NCBI RefSeq assembly: GCF_039511225.1 | Contig: NZ_CP154261.1 | Coordinates: forward strand, 3,100,001 to 3,164,000 | Length of the DNA stretch: 64,000 bases | From: Sphingobacterium multivorum | GTDB lineage: Bacteria; Bacteroidota; Bacteroidia; Sphingobacteriales; Sphingobacteriaceae | Direction of reading: 5' to 3' | Shown here: piece after piece, positions 58,354 through 64,000 of the stretch | Layout: each line of letters opens with the position of its first letter | Position numbering within the stretch: the stretch's first letter is position 1 | Notes under the pieces: generated by a model | The model's database searches: none | The model's input: the letters and a program-made list of their open reading frames with translations, nothing else | What the model was told of the DNA's origin: nothing | Position numbers and translations under genes: made by a program

Positions 58354-61140
58354 TTATTTACTAAACGAATAACGTAAACCAAGGATATAGTTCTGTCCAT
58401 ACAAATCCTTTCTAATCAATGTATTTCCGCCTTCAATAAGCTTTTCAGCGATCTTCTCATTTTCGGGATTTGTTCCTTTCACATACAATTCCATGGGTGT
58501 ATTCAAGATGTTGTTGGCTTTGGCAAAAACGGCCCAACCTGCTTTAAATTTTTTCTCAATAGAAGCATCTAACTGAACAAATCCCTTTTGCCATAAATCA
58601 TCGTTCAAAAATTGCGATACTGTATTGATCCGTGAGCCGGTATAAGATCCAGCCAACTGTCCTTCCCAGCCATTATTAGCATCTTTGTAAAACAATGATA
58701 GATTGGCCACATGTGCAGCTTGCCCATATAATGGTCTAGTTTGATCCACGATTATCGCTTCTGGGTCCTGTGTGGTTTCATTGATTCGACGCGACATCTT
58801 AGCGGTCGTTATACGTGAATGTGTATAGGTATAATTGGCCTTAACACCAAATTTCTGGATATACTTGATGTAATCAACCTCGACACCAAAGTTGTTGGCA
58901 TTACCAAAATTACCTGGAGTGTAGTATACATCTTGCTTACGAACCTCATCCGGTTGAAAGGTATATTCAATTGGGTTTTTGATTTTCTTATAAAACATAC
59001 CGACAAGAAATTGTGAGGAAGCTTCAGGGAATAACTCATACCTTAAATCGAAATTATCTGCTATGGCATGTTTTAAATCTGGGTTTCCTTTTTCTAAAAA
59101 CTCTTCATTAACCACACTTGAGGGTACAATTTCATAAAATCCAGGTCGGTTTAACGCGCGATAATAGGCCGCATGAAGCTGTTGTTTTTCGTCCAAATGA
59201 TATTTCATGGTCAAACTTGGCAGCCATTCTGTATAAATTTGTGACCCCTCCGGTCTTTTTTCTCCTGCAGGAAACAATAATTTATAATTCTGATTGCTAT
59301 GTTCCATCCGGATTCCACCGATCATCTGCCATTTGTCATTCTCATAATTGAACATGCCGTACAATGCTGTGGTCTTCTCACCAGCGTCGTAAGTTAGTGG
59401 ATTTGCGACAGCTCCAGTAGGATTGGTGACAGTCAGATTGAGATCGGTATAGCGCTGAAAATCCACATCGTATTTATACTTTGCCTCTTCTGCAGAAGCT
59501 GGTGATAAGTTGTAGTTATTGTAAAAACTACTACGCTGTTTATCACGATACAGACCTCCGGTCGATAGCTCCAGCTTACTGTTTTCCATTGGAACTTTAT
59601 AACCTACATCCCAATAGCCTGCATGATCATTATCCGTATTACGCTCCCAACGATAGGTTACAGGAGATTTATTGACGAGAGAAGTTCTTTTACGTTCAAA
59701 ATTTTCTTCTACGCCATCCAAACTGATCATCGTATTTTGTGGCAATTGATTGCGCGCTGAAGAAAGCACACCTGACCAACGGACATTCAGCCGATTATTT
59801 AAAAAATGATGATCCCCCTGTAGGGTACAATTGTAGATCTGTTGCTGTGTTTTTCGACTTCTTGTCACATAGGTCAGTTCGGCTTTACCAATACTGGGAT
59901 CATACTGGCCATTATATATCGTATTCACAGCATCACGCAATTGCATGTTATTTAAATTCACATACATTTGATAGAAGCTAATCCGATGATTCAGATTAAA
60001 TCGATAGTCGATCTTGTTATGCAAACCTAAGCGTTGTTGCTGTTCATCATATTGACGATCACTCTGCTCAGTAATTACCGCATTGGGATTTACGCCAACG
60101 ACAGCCGATTTGTAGAAAATAGAACGACTGCCACGATGTAAATTTTGATAACTCGCACCCAAAATAACGCCCAATTTATCATCCAAATACCGATTGCCTA
60201 TTGTCAAATTGCCGACAAGGTCTGGAAGGGGCTTTTTATAAGTATAATCTAATGCACCCTTATTAAAATCAGCAGCGGTTGCATTGTAATTCTTCCCATG
60301 CTGTTCATAGGGAGATTTTGCCGAGGTTCCGCTTGTTGAAAAGCTTCCAAAATCCCGATTAAAATAACGTTGGCTATAACCTGTTGCCAAATTTGCTTGA
60401 AGCAATAGCTTTGTCGGCGCCGATTTCATAACCATATTGACAACCCCACCCACCGCATCGGCTTCCATATTTGGTGTTAGCGACTTGTAGACTTCTAAGC
60501 GTTCCAACATATCTGAAGGAAATAAATCCAAAGGCACATAACGGTATTTATTATCTGGACTCGGAACTTTTACGCCATTCACCAAAGTCGTGTTGTAACG
60601 TTTATCCATCCCTCTCAGAATTGCGTATTGCCCCTCGCCATTCGAATTTCTTTCTATGGATACACCCGAAACACGCTGTATAACATTTGCGACGGTGATA
60701 TCGGGAGAAATCTCTATTGCGCGCGCCGAAACAACATTCATAATTTGTGACGCATTCTTTTCTAAACGCCGCGCGCTAGGATCGTCATCCCCACCGTTTC
60801 GACGTCCTTTTATAGTTACTTCCATTAATGTTTGTTCGGTCGATGTCAGCTGAAAAATAAAATGAGGGGTATTTTCTTTTTGAATCTCGATTTCTTTAAT
60901 TAATTCGGCATAAGCCATATGCTTGATATGGACCTTATCCACACCTGCAGATAATCCTTTGAATTCAAACGAACCATCCAATTGTGTTTTGGTCGATAGC
61001 CCACTTTGTTCCAAGAAAACTGTTGCACCAGCAATAGCTTCACCAGTCTGACCATCCAATACCTTACCTTTGATTTTGGTCGCATAAGCAGCGCTGACCG
61101 AAATACTGGAGGCAAGTAATACTGTTAAAAAGTTTTTCAT
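58354..61140 (-). CDS. TonB-dependent receptor
   Basis: A 928-residue outer-membrane transporter: signal peptide (1-20), carboxypeptidase-regulatory-like domain (about 22-105, KIKGKVLDGQTGEAIAGATVFLEQSG), TonB plug (about 125-255) with SPDITVANVIQRVSGVSIER, ILRGMDKRYNTTLVNGV, YVPLDLFPSDMLERLEVYKSLTP and DAVGGVVNM, then a 22-strand barrel with a final ILGLRYSFSK. The plug pattern matches the Caulobacter-type TonB receptor group often linked to phytase or carbohydrate loci. There is no SusD partner. It is the first gene of a unit with the beta-helix lipoprotein and phytase, so uptake of inositol phosphates or released products is likely. The start at 61140 opens a proper signal peptide. Confidence 0.93.
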   Translation of the reverse strand: MKNFLTVLLASSISVSAAYATKIKGKVLDGQTGEAIAGATVFLEQSGLSTKTQLDGSFEFKGLSAGVDKVHIKHMAYAELIKEIEIQKENTPHFIFQLTSTEQTLMEVTIKGRRNGGDDDPSARRLEKNASQIMNVVSARAIEISPDITVANVIQRVSGVSIERNSNGEGQYAILRGMDKRYNTTLVNGVKVPSPDNKYRYVPLDLFPSDMLERLEVYKSLTPNMEADAVGGVVNMVMKSAPTKLLLQANLATGYSQRYFNRDFGSFSTSGTSAKSPYEQHGKNYNATAADFNKGALDYTYKKPLPDLVGNLTIGNRYLDDKLGVILGASYQNLHRGSRSIFYKSAVVGVNPNAVITEQSDRQYDEQQQRLGLHNKIDYRFNLNHRISFYQMYVNLNNMQLRDAVNTIYNGQYDPSIGKAELTYVTRSRKTQQQIYNCTLQGDHHFLNNRLNVRWSGVLSSARNQLPQNTMISLDGVEENFERKRTSLVNKSPVTYRWERNTDNDHAGYWDVGYKVPMENSKLELSTGGLYRDKQRSSFYNNYNLSPASAEEAKYKYDVDFQRYTDLNLTVTNPTGAVANPLTYDAGEKTTALYGMFNYENDKWQMIGGIRMEHSNQNYKLLFPAGEKRPEGSQIYTEWLPSLTMKYHLDEKQQLHAAYYRALNRPGFYEIVPSSVVNEEFLEKGNPDLKHAIADNFDLRYELFPEASSQFLVGMFYKKIKNPIEYTFQPDEVRKQDVYYTPGNFGNANNFGVEVDYIKYIQKFGVKANYTYTHSRITTAKMSRRINETTQDPEAIIVDQTRPLYGQAAHVANLSLFYKDANNGWEGQLAGSYTGSRINTVSQFLNDDLWQKGFVQLDASIEKKFKAGWAVFAKANNILNTPMELYVKGTNPENEKIAEKLIEGGNTLIRKDLYGQNYILGLRYSFSK

Positions 61141-61346
61141 TTTGCTTAGATTATTATGAATCTTTGATTGTTGTCGCAAAGATGGCAGCCAATTTTAATC
61201 ACACAAAATATCGAGCGTTACAACAAGGAAACAAGGTAGAAAGTGGGCTATACAGCGAGGAAACAAGCACTACTAAACGACTAATAAACAGCAGTTTAAA
61301 CGAAATTTAAGCGCCATTAACATTCTATTACTCCTGTGTTAAAAAA

Positions 61347-62969
61347 TTATGAAATCCCAACAAGATAGCCCGCGAGGTCCTCTCCTTGTTCCAGTCTTAA
61401 TTTTTTTCGCAATCGATGTCTGGCAACACGAAGGCTATCTTGTGATATGCCCAATAAGACGGCAATATCGATATTATTCAAATTTATTTTAAGCAATGCG
61501 ATTAACCGCATATCCGCGGCCGTCAAATCTGGAAATCGTTGAATAAGTTTTTCAAAAAAGCTGTGATGTACCTTTTCGAAAGTTCCCATAAACTCTTTCC
61601 AATGAATACCCTGTGTGATATTTTCATTGATCTGCAACACCAACTTCTGCATCTGTCGTTTTTGATCCCGGCGTTCGTCCTTAACCATTCCTTTTAATTC
61701 ATCACGAAGTTCTTCCAAAAATTGATTGTTACGGATTAAATTTAAGGTATGGGATGTCAATTCCTTTTGCTTGAGCGACAGTTCCTGTTTGAGCTGCTTA
61801 TCTTCAAGCAACTGGTTTTTAAGTGCAATTTCGGTCAACTCGCGTTCGGCCTCCTGTTTTCGGGAATCGGAGATCTGGTTTTTGATCTTAATTTTCTGGC
61901 GACTATGCAATACATAGGATAATACAATTAACAAAATTAAAACCACGATTGTTCCCCAGAGCATGATTAAGTTGATTCTTTTGGTTACTTGTAATTTCTC
62001 GATCTCTTCGGCTTGTTGATTCATATCGTAGAGTGCCTGAAAAAAAGCAGTATGGCGAGCACCATCCACACTATAAAGTTCAAGCACCAACTTACGGCTC
62101 TTTTCTGCATAAAAATAGGCGCTATCCATCTGCTCACGCAAGGCGTAGGTCCTACTCAAATCTTTTGTCGTAGCAGCCATTTGATACACATCACCCAAAT
62201 TTTCCGCCATCTGATAAGCCAATTGCGTGAGTTTGATACTTTCTGGATATTTATTGGTCTTCCTAAAAATATCGCCCATATTATTTATGACCACAATTTT
62301 TCCATAATTGTCTTTTGTTTCTGTGTAGAGGGCGCTCGCTTTTTCGAAATGAAAAAATGCACTATCATACTTTGCAAGGTCTTCATAAATACTGCCTAAA
62401 TTTTCATGGATCTTAGCTTCTCCATTTTTATTCCCAATACTGCTATAAATGGACAAAGCAAGATTCTGGTAGACAAAGGCGGAGTCGTAGTTCGCTTCCT
62501 TTTCAAATAAATGACCTATATTCCCTAATGTACCTGCCTCTCCATTTTTATCCCCCTCTGTTCGGAAAGAATGTAGCGCCTTGTTAAAATAAACTTTCGC
62601 TACATCATGTTGTTTGTTGAAAATATTGAGCTCTCCAATATCGCTCCAATTAGTTGCTAGGAGCTGTTTTGAATTTAATTGCGTATAGATTCGATCGGCT
62701 TGAAAATAGTAGTCCTGCGCCTGTCCATAATGCCCCTGATTAACACATAACCATCCAATTGCCTGCAAACAATTGCCCTGTAACACGAGGTCCTTATCAC
62801 TAACAGCTTTTGCATAGCGTTTTTTGACCAACATAATTGCCGAATCCGGATGATTTTGACTTAACGCCCTGATATCTTTAAAGGATTTAACCTGCGCAGT
62901 AACTGGATGCCACGAAAAAAGTTGTATAAAAAAAAGTAGAAACAAAATAATTCTCTCAGAAATCCTCAT
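61347..62969 (-). CDS. TPR-containing transcriptional regulator with LuxR-type HTH
   Basis: A 540-residue protein: signal-like hydrophobic N-terminus (about 6-25), periplasmic tetratricopeptide repeats (about 30-310, e.g. GNIGHLFEKEANYDSAFVYQNLALSIYSSIGNKNGEAKIHENLGSIYE), a membrane helix (about 328-348, LIMLWGTIVVLILLIVLSYVL), a coiled coil (about 352-425) and a cytoplasmic C-terminal HTH (about 470-535, FPDLTAADMRLIALLKINLNNIDIAVLLGISQDSLRVARHRLRKKL). Such membrane-spanning one-component regulators are common in Bacteroidota and often sit next to the TonB loci they control. It lies 206 bp upstream of the TonB receptor gene on the same strand and is the likely regulator of the phytase unit. 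The signal peptide could instead be an anchor. Confidence 0.88.
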   Translation of the reverse strand: MRISERIILFLLFFIQLFSWHPVTAQVKSFKDIRALSQNHPDSAIMLVKKRYAKAVSDKDLVLQGNCLQAIGWLCVNQGHYGQAQDYYFQADRIYTQLNSKQLLATNWSDIGELNIFNKQHDVAKVYFNKALHSFRTEGDKNGEAGTLGNIGHLFEKEANYDSAFVYQNLALSIYSSIGNKNGEAKIHENLGSIYEDLAKYDSAFFHFEKASALYTETKDNYGKIVVINNMGDIFRKTNKYPESIKLTQLAYQMAENLGDVYQMAATTKDLSRTYALREQMDSAYFYAEKSRKLVLELYSVDGARHTAFFQALYDMNQQAEEIEKLQVTKRINLIMLWGTIVVLILLIVLSYVLHSRQKIKIKNQISDSRKQEAERELTEIALKNQLLEDKQLKQELSLKQKELTSHTLNLIRNNQFLEELRDELKGMVKDERRDQKRQMQKLVLQINENITQGIHWKEFMGTFEKVHHSFFEKLIQRFPDLTAADMRLIALLKINLNNIDIAVLLGISQDSLRVARHRLRKKLRLEQGEDLAGYLVGIS

Positions 62970-63102
62970 ATTTCATGTAAATAATCGAATTGCAAATGTA
63001 CATGAAGCATGTTAACACAATATTAAATCACCTAAAGCAACGCAAGTTTTAACATCAGGAAGACTGACTTATTTTATCCAACAAGAAAAACGATGAGCAA
63101 TT

Positions 63103-63145
63103 AAAAAAGCCCTTTCATTGCCAATATCGAGCAATAAAAGGGCTT
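63103..63145 (-). terminator. Terminator after the arginase gene
   Basis: Outer stem AAGCCCTTT (63107-63115) with AAAGGGCTT (63137-63145), inner ATTGC/GCAAT, and on the minus strand six T after the hairpin (63108-63103). It lies 25 bp downstream of the stop. Confidence 0.88.
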
Positions 63146-63169
63146 CAAAACAGGCAATTTGAAAGCCGG

Positions 63170-64000
63170 TTAGTTAGCGGATTTCAATTCAATGAGCGGA
63201 GTGATCCGTTCTAATATATCAAATGCCACCTCTGCCATTTTGTTACCCTTATTGTCCAATAGTGGATTAACTTCAACAATTTCAAAACAAATCACCTTAC
63301 CCGATCGGATGATCTCTTCTAAAATCGACACAATCTCCCTTGGCAAAAACCCCTTCGGTACTGGTGTTCCGGTGCCATCCGAGATCAATTCACTATCCAT
63401 GCTATCCACATCAAAAGAGATATAAATCATATCACATGCTTCTAGGATTTTCAATGCTTCAGCCACACAATCGGTTATTCCGCGCTGTCTCGTATCTTCC
63501 ACACGATAGTTTTTAATGCCAAGTCGTTCAATGACCAGATCTTCCGGTTCTTCCGTATCCCTTACACCAAAATAAATCAAATGATTGGATAGTATTTTAC
63601 CTACTGGGCCAGCTATTCGTTTTAGTTTATTCCAAAATTCTTGTGTCGATTCGTCTATTTCATTGGTTTTACACGGGATATTATCCTCATTCAACATCGC
63701 CGCTAAAGGCATTCCATGCATATTACCAGAAGGTGTTGTGTGCGGAGAATGAATATCGGCATGCGCATCTACCCAGATCACACCGAGTTGTTTATCAGGA
63801 TAAGCGGACTTTATACCACTTATCGTCCCCATTGCGGAGGAATGATCCCCTGAAAACACCAATGGAAAATTGCCGGAAGATAAGCTATCTTCAACGGTGG
63901 AAGCTACTTGTTTGCATTGTTCATAAACCTGCTGAATATGTTTCGCAAAAGGATGATTATCATTCTGATAAATGGAGCTATTTCGAGTCGGCACATCAAC
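63170..64000 (-). CDS. Arginase family enzyme, N-terminus cut by window edge
   Basis: Mn-dependent ureohydrolase, at least 276 residues visible. Metal-ligand motifs of the ureohydrolase superfamily are present: FSGDHSSAMG (His), DAHADIHSP (Asp, His, Asp) and SFDVDSMDS (Asp, Asp), and PSGNMHGMPLAAML for substrate binding. A Met at 63994 starts the longest internal frame, but the frame continues to the window edge and the first 20-30 residues of the family, including the first conserved strand, are missing, so the true start is outside. Hydrolysis of arginine to ornithine and urea is the likely reaction; agmatinase or formiminoglutamase are alternatives, and the histidine link to hutH is not supported by distance. 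Confidence 0.9.
   Translation of the reverse strand, partial: VDVPTRNSSIYQNDNHPFAKHIQQVYEQCKQVASTVEDSLSSGNFPLVFSGDHSSAMGTISGIKSAYPDKQLGVIWVDAHADIHSPHTTPSGNMHGMPLAAMLNEDNIPCKTNEIDESTQEFWNKLKRIAGPVGKILSNHLIYFGVRDTEEPEDLVIERLGIKNYRVEDTRQRGITDCVAEALKILEACDMIYISFDVDSMDSELISDGTGTPVPKGFLPREIVSILEEIIRSGKVICFEIVEVNPLLDNKGNKMAEVAFDILERITPLIELKSAN

Noticed and set aside
1..64000. Mobile elements, tRNA/rRNA genes, CRISPR arrays or prophage
   Set aside because: I saw no transposase, integrase or phage structural genes, no regular spaced repeats and no cloverleaf or rRNA-like tract; composition is uniform, so none is reported.

Overview
The window looks like a chromosomal segment of a Bacteroidota bacterium, most probably a member of the Sphingobacteriaceae close to Sphingobacterium. 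The basis is AT-rich DNA, -7 promoter boxes of the TAnnTTTG kind (for example TATATTTG before the LysR gene and TATCTTTG before luxS), short lipoprotein signal peptides, TonB-dependent receptors with a carboxypeptidase-regulatory N-terminal domain, an YaiO-type barrel, GH43/GH15/GH1 enzymes and the overall protein flavour. I see no rRNA, tRNA, insertion sequence, prophage or CRISPR array. Two genes run off the window: hutH (left edge, C-terminus missing) and an arginase (right edge, N-terminus missing).

Layout. 1-3.8 kb: hutH divergent from a LysR regulator, an ABM-domain monooxygenase-like protein, and luxS directly followed by a nucleosidase (S-adenosylhomocysteine recycling, AI-2). 4.0-8.0 kb: a fused trehalose-6-phosphate synthase/phosphatase overlapping a GH15 hydrolase. 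8.1-24.6 kb: a region that reads like a general-stress neighbourhood, made of small acidic, lipoprotein and beta-barrel proteins, two near-identical ECF-type sigma factors that share a 17-bp upstream element, a DUF2383 four-helix protein, topoisomerase IB, an amino-acid-oxidase-like flavoprotein, Ku, a phytochrome-shaped histidine kinase that has lost its chromophore motifs, a tandem GH43, a Cys-rich copper-storage protein, and a NarL-type regulator paired with a histidine kinase whose phospho-acceptor His is Arg. 25-30.8 kb: GH1 glucosidase, small membrane proteins, VOC protein, threonine aldolase, aquaporin Z.

30.9-37.7 kb: a compact five-gene minus-strand operon (CheY-like receiver, HEAT-repeat membrane protein, processive GT2 glycosyltransferase, TPR plus outer-membrane barrel of the YaiO kind, DUF4838 glycosidase-like protein). 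It has the parts list of a synthase-dependent exopolysaccharide machine without being any of the textbook pga/bcs/alg operons, and is my best candidate for an undescribed system. 37.8-42.1 kb: nitronate monooxygenase, D-lactate dehydrogenase, an HxlR regulator divergent from an MFS exporter. 42.2-48.6 kb: a membrane protein of unknown function and the imuA-imuB-dnaE2 mutasome behind a 23-bp palindrome. 48.7-55.8 kb: a LytTR/LytS two-component pair, lgt, a second NarL regulator (paralogue of the one at 21.5 kb) and a multi-PAS histidine kinase. 55.9-63 kb: a TonB receptor / beta-helix lipoprotein / beta-propeller phytase locus with a TPR-HTH regulator upstream, i.e. a probable phytate or phosphate-ester scavenging unit.

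Gene starts were moved downstream of the longest frame where an ATG with better spacing or family-typical N-terminus exists. Functional names rest on motif recognition by eye; no database search was possible.
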